A stretch of 64,000 nt of DNA from Rhodococcus opacus (lineage in GTDB: Bacteria > Actinomycetota > Actinomycetes > Mycobacteriales > Mycobacteriaceae): the NCBI RefSeq assembly GCF_012396235.1, contig NZ_JAAXPA010000005.1, forward strand, positions 186,001-250,000. The letters run 5' to 3'. Below the pieces are notes generated by a model. It was given only the letters and a program-made list of their open reading frames with translations, did not search any database and was not told the DNA's origin. Position 1 is the first letter of the stretch, and every line of letters begins with the position of its first letter. The translations under genes were made by a program, and so were the position numbers. Shown here piece after piece: positions 41,304 to 49,784 of this stretch.

Positions 41304-42338
41304 ATGACCTGGGAATGGACGCCCGACACGCTCGGTGCGCTGGAGACATTCCTGCGCGAGCGCGGGATCACCGAAGGCCCGCTCACGACCGCCCGGATCG
41401 GTGACGGACATTCCAACCTGACGTTCCTCGTGTCCGACGGCGTCCGTCAGGTCATCGTCCGCCGACCGCCGCCTCCGCCGGTTCCGCCGGGCGCACACGA
41501 CATGTTGCGGGAGGCGCGACTCGTCGGCGGCCTCGCGGGCAGTGGCGTGCCGGTGGCCGACGTTCTCGCCGTCGGCCAGACCGGGGACGTGCTCGACGTC
41601 CCGTTCTATGTGATGGACTACGTCGCCGGTCCGGTGGTCACAATCGAGACACCGCCGGCGCTCAGCGCCCCCGCGGACCGTCGCCGGATCGGTGAGGCGC
41701 TCATCGACACCCTCGCAGCGCTGCACGCGGTGGACTGGCAGGCCGCCGGATTGGGAGATCTGGGCCGTCCGGACGGATTCAACGAACGTCACCTGCGCCG
41801 CATGGGCAGGCTGGTGGCAGCCGACGACGGGACACCGCCGCCGGAGTTCGCGGACATCGACGCGTGGCTCGGCGCCCACGTGCCCGCCGAATCCGGTGCC
41901 GCGATCATTCACAACGACTACCGCATCGGCAACGTCATCCTCGCCCCCGACTCACCGGGACGTATTGCCGCAGTGCTGGACTGGGAGCTCGCGACGATCG
42001 GCGACCCCCTGTTCGATCTCGGCTACTTCCTCACGTCGTATCCCGTCGCGGGGGAACAGCGCACACCGACCGAGGACCTCGGCGTGGCCGTGCTCGAGCA
42101 GGGGTATCCCACCCGCGACGAACTGGCGCAGCGGTACGCGGACGCCACCGGCGCCGACCTGTCGAACCTGAACTGGTACACGACACTGGCCCTGTGGAAA
42201 CTGGCGGTCCTGTACGAATACGGGCGGCGCCGCGCCGTCGCCGGCGTCGGCGACCAGTACTACCGCGACGGGGCACTGGTGCGCTCCTTCCTCGACGCCG
42301 CGCACCGGGCGGCAGGGTTGGCACCGTCGGTGGTCTGA
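41304..42338 (+). CDS. ACAD10-type phosphotransferase (APH family)
   Basis: A 344-residue kinase-fold protein of the aminoglycoside phosphotransferase/ACAD10 family. The catalytic loop is IIHNDYRIGN and the metal-binding segment LDWELATIGDP. In mammals the related domains of ACAD10/11, and in Pseudomonas LvaA, phosphorylate the hydroxyl of a hydroxyacyl-CoA, after which a dehydrogenase-fold partner removes phosphate to give an enoyl-CoA. A substrate with a ring-derived hydroxyl is plausible here. Antibiotic resistance is unlikely. It starts after GGAGGCGA, 36 bases beyond the crotonase pair. Confidence 0.85.
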   Translation: MTWEWTPDTLGALETFLRERGITEGPLTTARIGDGHSNLTFLVSDGVRQVIVRRPPPPPVPPGAHDMLREARLVGGLAGSGVPVADVLAVGQTGDVLDVPFYVMDYVAGPVVTIETPPALSAPADRRRIGEALIDTLAALHAVDWQAAGLGDLGRPDGFNERHLRRMGRLVAADDGTPPPEFADIDAWLGAHVPAESGAAIIHNDYRIGNVILAPDSPGRIAAVLDWELATIGDPLFDLGYFLTSYPVAGEQRTPTEDLGVAVLEQGYPTRDELAQRYADATGADLSNLNWYTTLALWKLAVLYEYGRRRAVAGVGDQYYRDGALVRSFLDAAHRAAGLAPSVV

Positions 42339-42348
42339 CGACGCGGGT

Positions 42349-42392
42349 GAGGCGGTCGGTACGCGAGTGGACCTCGACGTACCGACCGCCTC
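42349..42392. terminator. Bidirectional terminator hairpin
   Basis: A perfect 15-bp stem (GAGGCGGTCGGTACG and its complement) around a 14-base loop separates the kinase gene from the convergent thioesterase pseudogene. Confidence 0.8.
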
Positions 42393-42405
42393 GTGCATGT
42401 CGAGA

Positions 42406-43212
42406 TCACGCCCGGTGACACGTGACCGTCGCTGTGGTGCAGGTTTTTCCGGATCGATTGCGCGCGACGACCTGGACGACGGCGAAGCTGCGGCCGCGGT
42501 AGATCATCCGGGGTGCGAAGGTGAGCGGCTCGGTGCCTGGGCACGGCCGCACGAATGCCATTGCGATCGACGTCGTCTGGAACTCCGTGTGCGGTGCTAC
42601 CGCGGAGTGGCCGGCGATCTCGGACGCGCACAGGAGGATACCGCCGTGGACATTGCCGAGCGGATTGCACAGCGACTCCGACGGATCGAGCTCCAGTCCC
42701 GCGCCGGCGTTGTCCCGTCGGTGGTGGGCGCCGAGTAGTTCGACGATCGACGTGGCGGTCGCCCGTGCGCGGACGTCGTCGGGCACGGATCCCGCTGGTG
42801 CGTCGGCGGCGACGTATCGCAGCCGGGCACTCCCGAGGGCCACGACCTGTCCGCTCTCGTCGAGGATCCGGCCGGTCGCCACACCACCGTCCGCGTTGAC
42901 GGCGACGACAGTGCTCTCCGCCCGCAGGATCGAGCCGTCGAGGGCAGGGCCGCGGGTGAAGTCGAGGTGAAGTTCCGTCGTGACGGCCCATTGCCCGGTC
43001 TGACAACGTGCGGTGATCGGGTAGCCGGTCACGTCGTCCATCAGGACGCCGAGTGCGCCGCGGCACGGCAGGCCGCGCTGGTCGGACAGCTACGGTCCGG
43101 TCGGCATTTCCGACCTGCCGTGGGTCCCGTCGCCGGTCACGGGAGCTACCCGGAACAGCGCTTCGACGCCGGTTTCGACGAACGGAAGCGCTGTGATGTT
43201 CTCGATGCTCAC
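42406..43212 (-). pseudogene. Hotdog-fold (PaaI-type) thioesterase gene with an in-frame TAG
   Basis: The region encodes a double-hotdog thioesterase-like protein (LMDDVTGYPITARC, later NPLGNVHGGILLCASEIAG). The frame starts with GTG at 43212, preceded by an AGGAG ribosome site, and reads a plausible N-terminus (SIENITALPFVETGVEALF), but meets TAG at 43090-43092 after 40 codons and then continues in the same frame to 42406. The residue lost is probably Trp (GPW before LSDQRG), one transition away from TAG. The first ATG after the stop, 43041, would give a 211-residue protein missing the start of the first hotdog. A sequencing error or internal restart are alternatives. Confidence 0.7.
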
Positions 43213-43262
43213 GTTTCTCCTGGACGGCTGGTGCGATGCGGAATGCGTGGCACATGGCGAAG

Positions 43263-43295
43263 GCCTGCCGGCCGGGACCGTCGTCACCGGCAGGC
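43263..43295 (-). terminator. Hairpin between dienoyl-CoA reductase and thioesterase genes
   Basis: A 9-bp stem GCCTGCCGG/CCGGCAGGC around a 15-base loop lies after the stop of the SDR gene (minus strand) and before the broken thioesterase gene. It may end the minus-strand operon that begins at 45375. Confidence 0.5.
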
Positions 43296-43313
43296 AGGCC
43301 TCGTATGTGGGGG

Positions 43314-44210
43314 TCAGACTCCGCGCTGCGCTTTGGCGGCTTCGCTGGCGGCCTTGCTCTTCTCCCGGGCGGTGGCCCAGTCCTCGTTGGTCATCGATGT
43401 CAGTCCGGCGAAAGTGCCGGGGCCGGCGAGCATCTGGCCGCCGTCCATGGCGATGGTCTGGCCGGTGAGGTAGTCGCAGGCGTCCGACAGCAGGAAGATG
43501 GTGAGGTTGGCGAGTTCTTCCATTGTGCCCATCCGGCCCATGGGTACCTGGTCTGCCTGGGTCGCGCCGACTGCGCTCTTTTCGGTCGGGTTGAGCATTT
43601 CCCATGCGTAGTCGGTCGGGATGGGTCCCGGTGCGAGCGCGTTGAGGCGGATGCCGTAGCGGGCCCATTCGACGGCGAGTGACATCGTCATCGAGTGCAC
43701 GGCGGCCTTCGCCATCGCGGAGGGGACGACGAACGCGGAGCCGCTCCACACCCAGGTGGTGAGGGTGGACAGGACGACGCCCTTGGTGCCGCCGTCGATC
43801 CAGCGGCGGCCCGCGGCGTGGGTGGTGTTGAAGGACCCGTTCATCACGGTGGAGGTGACGGCCTCGAAGGCGCGTGGGCTGAGCGATTCGGTGGGGGCGA
43901 TGAAGTTGGCCGCGGCGTTGTTGATCACGCCGGTGAGCGGGCCGTGCAGGGTCCAGATCTCGTCCATCGCCGACGACACCAGGTCGGCGTTGCGGACGTC
44001 GACGGTCTGCCAGTGGACCGAGCCCGGCCGGGAGACCGACGCTTCCGCCGCGGCTTCTTCGAGGACGGCGGGCCGCCGGCCCCACAGGTGGACTTCGGCG
44101 CCGTGGTCGACGAGGTGCCGGGCGACGCCGCGGCCGAGGCCGGTGCCGCCGCCGGTGATGAGCACGCGCTTGCCCGCGAGGGCGTCGGGAGTGAAGGGTG
44201 AAGTGGTCAT
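43314..44210 (-). CDS. 2,4-dienoyl-CoA reductase-like SDR (DECR type)
   Basis: A 298-residue SDR with ITGGGTGLGRG near residue 18 and NNAAANFIAPTESLSP in place of the usual NNAG, the pattern of 2,4-dienoyl-CoA reductases. The active site has lysine in PSAMAKAAV with no tyrosine at the usual place, as in mitochondrial DECR1. The enzyme would use NADPH to reduce a conjugated dienoyl-CoA, expected when a cyclic terpenoid with a ring double bond is degraded. The ATG at 44210 follows GAGGACC, 28 bases after the dehydrogenase gene. Confidence 0.85.
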   Translation of the reverse strand: MTTSPFTPDALAGKRVLITGGGTGLGRGVARHLVDHGAEVHLWGRRPAVLEEAAAEASVSRPGSVHWQTVDVRNADLVSSAMDEIWTLHGPLTGVINNAAANFIAPTESLSPRAFEAVTSTVMNGSFNTTHAAGRRWIDGGTKGVVLSTLTTWVWSGSAFVVPSAMAKAAVHSMTMSLAVEWARYGIRLNALAPGPIPTDYAWEMLNPTEKSAVGATQADQVPMGRMGTMEELANLTIFLLSDACDYLTGQTIAMDGGQMLAGPGTFAGLTSMTNEDWATAREKSKAASEAAKAQRGV

Positions 44211-44238
44211 GCGATGGTCCTCTGGTCGGGAACGAGGG

Positions 44239-45375
44239 CTACAGGCCCAGGCTCTTGCTGATGATTTCGCGCTGAATCTCGTTGGTACCGCCGTAGATCG
44301 GCGGAGCCAGAGAGCGGCGGACCTGTTCCTCCATGCCGTACTCGCGCGTATAGCCGTAGCCACCCATCATCTGCATCGCCTCGAGTGCGGTCTTCTTCGC
44401 GATCTCGGTACATTTCAGCTTAGCCATCGACCCCTCGCGGTTGAGGTTGTCTTCCTCGCCGGCATCGATCCGCTCGGCCACCTCGTACACGAACGACTTC
44501 GCGAAGGCGATCTCCGTGGCGAGATCCGCGATGCGGTGACGGATGGCCTGGAAGCTGCTGATCTTGTGACCGAACTGCTCACGCTCGGTGACGAAGGCGA
44601 TCACGTCGTCGAGCGATCGCTGTGCTCCGCCGAGTGCCATCGTCGCGATGATGAGGCGCTCGACACTGAGCCCCCGCATGAGGTGACGCCACGCCTGGTT
44701 CGGAGTACCGACGACAGCGCTCGCCGGAACCGCGACGTCGGTGAAGTACAGGTCGTTGCAGGTCCGGGCCTCCATGGTCTTGATCTCGTGGATCTCGAGG
44801 CCGGGTGTGTCGGTCGGCACCATGAACAGGGTCAGGCCCTGGTGTTTGCTACCGGTCGTGTCGGTCCGGGCGAGGAGGAGGATGTGCTCGGCGATATGGG
44901 CCGCGGAGATCCAGGTCTTCTGCCCGTTGATGACGTAGTGGTCGTCGACCAGTTCCGCTTTGATCCGGACACCACCGAGGTCGGAACCCGCACCGGGCTC
45001 GCTGAGGGCGATCGCCTCGAGCGTGCCGGACGCCATGTTGCCGACGATCGTCCGCTTCTGTTCCTCGGTGCCGTAGCGCAAGTACGTCTGGGCGGCGGTG
45101 AGACCGGTGGAGTAGGCGGTGACGGGGGCGAGGCCGCGTGCAGACTCCTCGAGGAAAATGCACTCCTCGACCATTCCGGCGCCGCCACCTCCGTACTCCT
45201 CCGGCAGGGACACGGCGAGCCAGCCGAGGCCGGCGAACTTGTCGAGAATGACGGGGCTGTTCGCCAGTGTGCCGCCCTCGGTCAGCAGGTCGCGTTGCTG
45301 GAGGGTCTTGCATTCGGCGGCGCAGAACTCGCGGACGGCGACCGCGAACTCTTGTTGCTCTCTAGTGAAACGCAT
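44239..45375 (-). CDS. Acyl-CoA dehydrogenase
   Basis: A 378-residue acyl-CoA dehydrogenase with ALSEPGAGSDLGGVRI, KTWISAAH and the C-terminal GGYGYTREYGMEEQVRRS. The end reads IYGGTNEIQR, with Gly at the MCAD glutamate position, while GLSVERL carries a glutamate at the isovaleryl-CoA dehydrogenase position, so the base has moved there. It precedes the dienoyl-CoA reductase in an operon on the minus strand. A branched-chain or ring acyl-CoA substrate is plausible. Confidence 0.92.
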   Translation of the reverse strand: MRFTREQQEFAVAVREFCAAECKTLQQRDLLTEGGTLANSPVILDKFAGLGWLAVSLPEEYGGGGAGMVEECIFLEESARGLAPVTAYSTGLTAAQTYLRYGTEEQKRTIVGNMASGTLEAIALSEPGAGSDLGGVRIKAELVDDHYVINGQKTWISAAHIAEHILLLARTDTTGSKHQGLTLFMVPTDTPGLEIHEIKTMEARTCNDLYFTDVAVPASAVVGTPNQAWRHLMRGLSVERLIIATMALGGAQRSLDDVIAFVTEREQFGHKISSFQAIRHRIADLATEIAFAKSFVYEVAERIDAGEEDNLNREGSMAKLKCTEIAKKTALEAMQMMGGYGYTREYGMEEQVRRSLAPPIYGGTNEIQREIISKSLGL

Positions 45376-45461
45376 AGCGGCGGCTGCTCTCTCGCGTGAG
45401 GGGGTTCGGGTCGACGCGGCCGGCGGGAGGCGAGGCGCGTACGCCCCGCCTCCCCGATCCG

Positions 45462-46268
45462 TCAGGCCCCGCGGAACTTGGAGAAGTCGGGCTTGCGCTT
45501 CTCGTTGAACGCGCTGATGCCCTCGATCGCCTCGGCGGACTCACCGAACAGCTTGAGCGTGGAGTAGGCCATGTTGCCCTGCGCGATGAAGTGCTCGGTG
45601 TCGGCGTTCAGGGACTGCTTGAGCACCTTCAGCGACGTCGGCGACAGCTGCAGGATTTCGTCCGCCCAGGCCCGGACCTCCGCCCGCAACTGGTCACCGG
45701 GCACCACCTTGTTGACCAATCCCCAGTCGAGGGCCTGCTCGGCGCTGTAGCGGCGGCACAGGAACCAGATCTCCCGTGCGCGCTTCTCGCCGATGGCCCG
45801 CGCCAGGTAGCCGGTGCCGAGTCCGGCGTCGAACGACCCGACGCGCGGGCCGTTCTGCCCGAAGATTGCGTGCTCGGCGGCGATGGACAGATCGCACAGC
45901 AGGTGCAGCACGTGACCGCCACCGACCGCGACACCGTTGACCGCGGCGATCACGGGCTTGGGGACGTCCCGGAGGACGCGGTGGAGTGCCTCGACCTCGA
46001 ACAGGCCGCTGTCGGACGGGCCGTAGTCGCCGGTCTCCATCCGCTGCTTCTGGTCGCCACCCGAGCAGAACGCCTTCTCGCCGGCGCCGGTGAGCGCGAT
46101 CGCGCCGACCTCGGAGCTGCCCCACGCCTTCTTGAACGACTTCACCAACTCGTCGACAGTCCGCGCACGGAACGCGTTGTACCGGTCGGGCCGGTTGATC
46201 GTGATCCAGGCGAGTCCGTCCTCGACCTCGTACGTCACATCCGTGAAGTCACTCGTGAAGTCACTCAT
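45462..46268 (-). CDS. 2-ketocyclohexanecarboxyl-CoA hydrolase-like protein (BadI-like)
   Basis: A 268-residue crotonase whose whole sequence runs parallel to R. palustris BadI as I recall it: NAFRARTVDELV, FCSGGDQK (67-74), LHRVLRDVPKPVIA, GPRVGSFDAG (140-149), REIWFLCRRYSAEQAL and the C-terminal EKRKPDFSKF. BadI adds water to 2-ketocyclohexane-1-carbonyl-CoA and opens the ring to pimelyl-CoA. It has its own promoter with a FadR-like operator (46325-46333) and lies upstream of the dehydrogenase/dienoyl reductase genes. It is the better BadI candidate of the two MenB-like proteins in this window. Confidence 0.87.
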   Translation of the reverse strand: MSDFTSDFTDVTYEVEDGLAWITINRPDRYNAFRARTVDELVKSFKKAWGSSEVGAIALTGAGEKAFCSGGDQKQRMETGDYGPSDSGLFEVEALHRVLRDVPKPVIAAVNGVAVGGGHVLHLLCDLSIAAEHAIFGQNGPRVGSFDAGLGTGYLARAIGEKRAREIWFLCRRYSAEQALDWGLVNKVVPGDQLRAEVRAWADEILQLSPTSLKVLKQSLNADTEHFIAQGNMAYSTLKLFGESAEAIEGISAFNEKRKPDFSKFRGA

Positions 46269-46616
46269 CGACCTGTTGGTCCTTTCGTGTTGCCCGCGGG
46301 ACGTGAGCCCCGCGAAGTTCTTTTGGTCTTACCTTATGACGAAGGTAGCGCTGATAACGAGCGTTTTCAAGAGCGACGGTGAAGAACGCAGTGACCTGCA
46401 GTGATATCGGAGCAAGGTCTGCAATATCCGTCCGATTTCTGGTTGTCGCGTCCCCATCCTCTGCACAGCAGAACCTTCTGTACGTGTGCGCCCGGTCACA
46501 TTAGTGTTCGGGTCGTCGAGATGACGACCCCCCGACTCGCAAGCCCAATCTCCCGGAGAGCCGTGCTGTAGCGCTCCGGTCACGGCGTGTCCCGCCATGA
46601 GCGTGATGAGGAAATC
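46269..46616. promoter_or_regulatory. Divergent intergenic region with FadR-like operator
   Basis: This 348-base spacer separates the BadI-like gene (minus) and the kinase gene (plus); no gene is seen. GGTCTTACC at 46325-46333, one mismatch from the window consensus, adjoins an AT-rich CTTATGACG element and serves the minus-strand promoter. Toward the plus strand there are a small CAGAA/TTCTG dyad near 46466 and a GGTCGTC/GACGACC hairpin at 46511-46529, in the leader of the kinase gene. Confidence 0.5.
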
Positions 46617-47861
46617 ATGAGTGCAACCATCCAACGGGATCGGCAGATACCCGGACTGATCGCAGACTCCGATCGAGACGAGCCCACGCCCGACGTCATA
46701 GAGGGGATTCGCGCGCGGTTCCCCACCGAAACCGAATACGATCGGATGTTGACCCGCAAGATGGAGCGGCGGGCGGGGGAGGGTTATCGCAGCTTCGATC
46801 TCGACCTTCTCACCGCGGCGCTCGAGAACATGCTGAGGGAAGTACTGCCGTCTTCGCGGTTCGAGGTCCGAAACGCGCGGTGGCTCACAGGTGGGGCGTC
46901 GAAAATTCAGATGGGTTTCACGCTGCGCTACGACGACTCCGTAGCCGGTGAGGTGACCGAGGATCTGGTCTTGCGCATGGAGCCGCCCGAGTCACTGAAC
47001 GCCACCAGCCGGATGCGGGAATTCGAGGTGATCAACGCCCTCGCCGGAACGGTTCCCGTTCCGACGGTCCGGTGGGTCGACGAGGACGCCAGGTGGTTCC
47101 CGGAGCCGGCGCTCGTCTATACGTGGGTGCACGGATCCGCGAAGCCCAGCCGCGCCCAGAGCCGGATCGCCGGCATCGGGATCAACTTCGGTCCCGAACT
47201 CCGAGAAGTCTTGGCACCGCAGTTCGTCGATCTTCTGGCACGCATTCACACATTCGACGTGACGGCGGCAAAGCTGGATCACTACGAGAAGCCCGTCGTT
47301 GCCACGACCGAGAGCGCACTGTGGCAATTGAATCGGGCGAGGCGGGTATGGGAGGAGGACCGCGGCGAAGACTTTCCGCTGCTCGATGCGGCGGCGGGTT
47401 GGCTGGAGGACAACCTGCCTGTTCTCGACCGTGTCAGTCTCGTCCACGGCGACTACCGGGGCGGAAACTTCCTGTTCGACGAGAACACCGGATCCGTCAC
47501 GGCCATTCTCGACTGGGAGCGCAGCTTCCTCGGCGACCGCCACCGCGACCTGGCGTGGGCGACGCTGTACCCGTTCGGCCATCCGTCCGAGGACGGTTCC
47601 GAATTCCTCGCGACCGGACTGCTGCCGACCGCCGTGTTCTTCGAGATGTACGAGCAGGCATCCGGCCTGACCGTCGATCCGGACAAACTGACGTTCTACC
47701 GGATTCTGAACGAATACCAGTCCGTCGTCACCGCGCTGGGCTCGGCCTACCGCGTCTCGAAGCTGGGGAAGACCCACCAGGACGTTCTACTGACAGGACT
47801 CGAGGCGACCGGATATCTGATGGCCCTTCAACTCGGCCAGGATCTCGAGGAGGTTTTGTGA
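46617..47861 (+). CDS. LvaA-like phosphotransferase (APH family)
   Basis: A 414-residue kinase-fold protein. The catalytic loop reads LVHGDYRGGNFLFD and the metal segment LDWERSFLGDRHRDLAW. The N-terminal 60 residues form an extra charged helical part. In Pseudomonas putida levulinate catabolism, LvaA, of this family, phosphorylates 4-hydroxyvaleryl-CoA and needs the small protein LvaB; here too the next gene encodes a small helical protein with an overlapping start. It therefore probably phosphorylates a hydroxyacyl-CoA for later elimination. ATG 46617 has GAGGAA upstream; a GTG at 46587 is possible. Confidence 0.82.
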   Translation: MSATIQRDRQIPGLIADSDRDEPTPDVIEGIRARFPTETEYDRMLTRKMERRAGEGYRSFDLDLLTAALENMLREVLPSSRFEVRNARWLTGGASKIQMGFTLRYDDSVAGEVTEDLVLRMEPPESLNATSRMREFEVINALAGTVPVPTVRWVDEDARWFPEPALVYTWVHGSAKPSRAQSRIAGIGINFGPELREVLAPQFVDLLARIHTFDVTAAKLDHYEKPVVATTESALWQLNRARRVWEEDRGEDFPLLDAAAGWLEDNLPVLDRVSLVHGDYRGGNFLFDENTGSVTAILDWERSFLGDRHRDLAWATLYPFGHPSEDGSEFLATGLLPTAVFFEMYEQASGLTVDPDKLTFYRILNEYQSVVTALGSAYRVSKLGKTHQDVLLTGLEATGYLMALQLGQDLEEVL

Positions 47862-48409
47862 TGGTGAACAAATCCGCGAACACGTTCGACGCTGCCGCCC
47901 GCTCCCTCCGCGTGACGGTGACACCGGCGCTGGGCGAATCGAACTCGCTGGCCGCAGAGCAGGTGAGGGTCATCGCCGGCGTCCTCGACTTCTATCGCGA
48001 CCGCGCACACCACGAGTATCCGCGGAAGCAGTACGAGTTCCGAACATATCTCGCTCTCGCAGAACGGCTCAGCGACTACGCGAAGGTCGATCGCACTGCC
48101 CGGTCACTGCTCGCGGACGCACTCGAGAATGCGCGCCGCACCGATCGGCTCGCCGTTCCCGAGTACGGACAACTCGACCGGGCCACGGACGAGTTGACGC
48201 GTGCGATTGCCGGGATCATCCGATCGGCGCGAACCACCGACCCGGCCACGGGCGCCGAGGTCAGCCGCATCGTGCTCGAACACTCACGACCACTCGTCGA
48301 GTTGCAGCGGTCGTGGTTCCTCCCTCAGGGTGTCGATCCGGACCCGCATAAGGTCCCGCCGCTCCGCTCTCTGCTCGGCGACACCGCCGCCACGCCTCGC
48401 GCGCACTAG
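47861..48409 (+). CDS. Small helical partner of the kinase (LvaB/DUF6285-like)
   Basis: A 182-residue, mostly helical protein without signal peptide or membrane segment. The middle part (LAAEQVRVIAGVLDFYRD, YRTYL-like YEFRTYLALAERL, TRAIAGIIRSAR) looks like the DUF6285 family, whose member LvaB is required for LvaA activity in levulinate catabolism; I recall this family link but could not check it. The ATG overlaps the kinase stop by one base. It would form a complex with the kinase. Confidence 0.65.
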   Translation: MVNKSANTFDAAARSLRVTVTPALGESNSLAAEQVRVIAGVLDFYRDRAHHEYPRKQYEFRTYLALAERLSDYAKVDRTARSLLADALENARRTDRLAVPEYGQLDRATDELTRAIAGIIRSARTTDPATGAEVSRIVLEHSRPLVELQRSWFLPQGVDPDPHKVPPLRSLLGDTAATPRAH

Positions 48410-48445
48410 CCAACGCAGCGTCTGCCTCATGGATCAGGAGAAAAC

Positions 48446-49753
48446 ATGTCATCCGAGGTGATCACCACCGCCCCCGACAGTACGGTCTCGACAGCCGTGC
48501 GTCGGCGCGCGATCTCCGCCGCCAGTTTCGGAACCTTTGTCGAGTACTACGATTTCGTCATCTACGGCTACGTGGCGACCTACATCGCGCAAGCCTTTTT
48601 CCCCACCGGGAACTCGTTCGTCAGCCTGCTGGTGACCTTCGGTGCCTTTGCCGCCAGCTTCGTGGCACGCCCCCTCGGTGCGGTGATCTTCGCGCCGTTG
48701 GGGGACAAGTACGGCAGGCGGACTGTCCTCTCCGTCGTCATCATTCTCATGACCCTCGCCACGGCGGGCATCGGGCTGCTGCCCACGTACTACCAGATCG
48801 GTGTCGCCGCACCGATTCTCCTGATGACGCTTCGACTCGTGCAGGGAATCTCCGCGGGCGGCGAATACGGTGGAGCGACATCACTCATCGCCGAGTTCGC
48901 GCCGCCTTCGCGGCGTGGGTTCTTCGTCGGATTCATCTCGCTGACCGTCGGCGGGGCGATGTTGTTCGGATCGGGAACGGCGATGGTGCTCACCCGGACT
49001 CTGTCGCCCGAGTCGATGTCGTCGTGGGGGTGGCGGTTGCCGCTGCTGCTGTCGCTGCCACTGGGGCTGATCGGTCTGTACATCCGCTTCCGGCTCGAGG
49101 AGACCCCGGCATTCACCGCTCTTTCCCGGGAGGGGCGCGTGCAGAAGTCGCCGCTGCTCACGACGCTGAGACGGGACTACCGCTCGGTTCTCATTGGCAT
49201 CGGTATCGCGGCGACCAACTCGTGCATGATGGCCCTGTACTTCATCTACATGCCGTCCGCGCTGAAGGAGTTCACGGATTTCTCCGCCGCCGACGCCCAG
49301 TTGATCACGTTCGTCGGACTGGTGGCGTATTGCGTTGCAGTGCTTCCCTTTGCGCGGATGTCCGATCGAGTGGGACGGATACCGCAACTCCTCGTCTCGT
49401 CGGCCACGTTGATCGTACTGATCTACCCGTCCCTCGTGATGCTCTCGAGCGGTGTACTCGCGCTCGCGGTCGCCGCGATGGTGGTCGTGACCCCCGTGGT
49501 GGCCGCGAACATCGCCGCAGTGACACCCCTGCTGACCGAGATGTTCGGGACCGACACCCGGTACACGGGCCTGTCTCTCGGCTGGCAGATGTCGACGACC
49601 CTCTTCGCCGGTCCCACCCCCATCATCCTTGCCGCCCTCGCCGGGCTCGGTGGAGCGACTGTCCCGGCCTTCTATGCGATGGCCGTCGTCGCACTCACCG
49701 TGATCGCCGGCATCTTCGCGGCGCGCACGCTTGCACGATCCCGAGCCCACTAG
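48446..49753 (+). CDS. MFS transporter, metabolite:H+ symporter (MHS) type
   Basis: A 435-residue twelve-segment transporter. It has the MHS-type start (FGTFVEYYDFVIYGYVA), the loop motif GDKYGRRTVL between segments 2 and 3 and the RLVQGISAGGEYGGA signature of segment 4. Relatives include ShiA, ProP, KgtP and aromatic-acid carriers, all proton-driven importers of organic acids or betaines. It follows the kinase/partner pair in the same direction and is probably the uptake system for a pathway acid. Confidence 0.92.
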   Translation: MSSEVITTAPDSTVSTAVRRRAISAASFGTFVEYYDFVIYGYVATYIAQAFFPTGNSFVSLLVTFGAFAASFVARPLGAVIFAPLGDKYGRRTVLSVVIILMTLATAGIGLLPTYYQIGVAAPILLMTLRLVQGISAGGEYGGATSLIAEFAPPSRRGFFVGFISLTVGGAMLFGSGTAMVLTRTLSPESMSSWGWRLPLLLSLPLGLIGLYIRFRLEETPAFTALSREGRVQKSPLLTTLRRDYRSVLIGIGIAATNSCMMALYFIYMPSALKEFTDFSAADAQLITFVGLVAYCVAVLPFARMSDRVGRIPQLLVSSATLIVLIYPSLVMLSSGVLALAVAAMVVVTPVVAANIAAVTPLLTEMFGTDTRYTGLSLGWQMSTTLFAGPTPIILAALAGLGGATVPAFYAMAVVALTVIAGIFAARTLARSRAH

Positions 49754-49784
49754 ACCAACCACTCAGAACTGAGGAATGAGAACA

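Noticed and set aside
46617..47861. Aminoglycoside resistance gene.
   Set aside because: The fold is shared, but the gene is coupled to an LvaB-like protein and lies in a CoA-ester catabolic island, and its sequence resembles the ACAD10/LvaA group.
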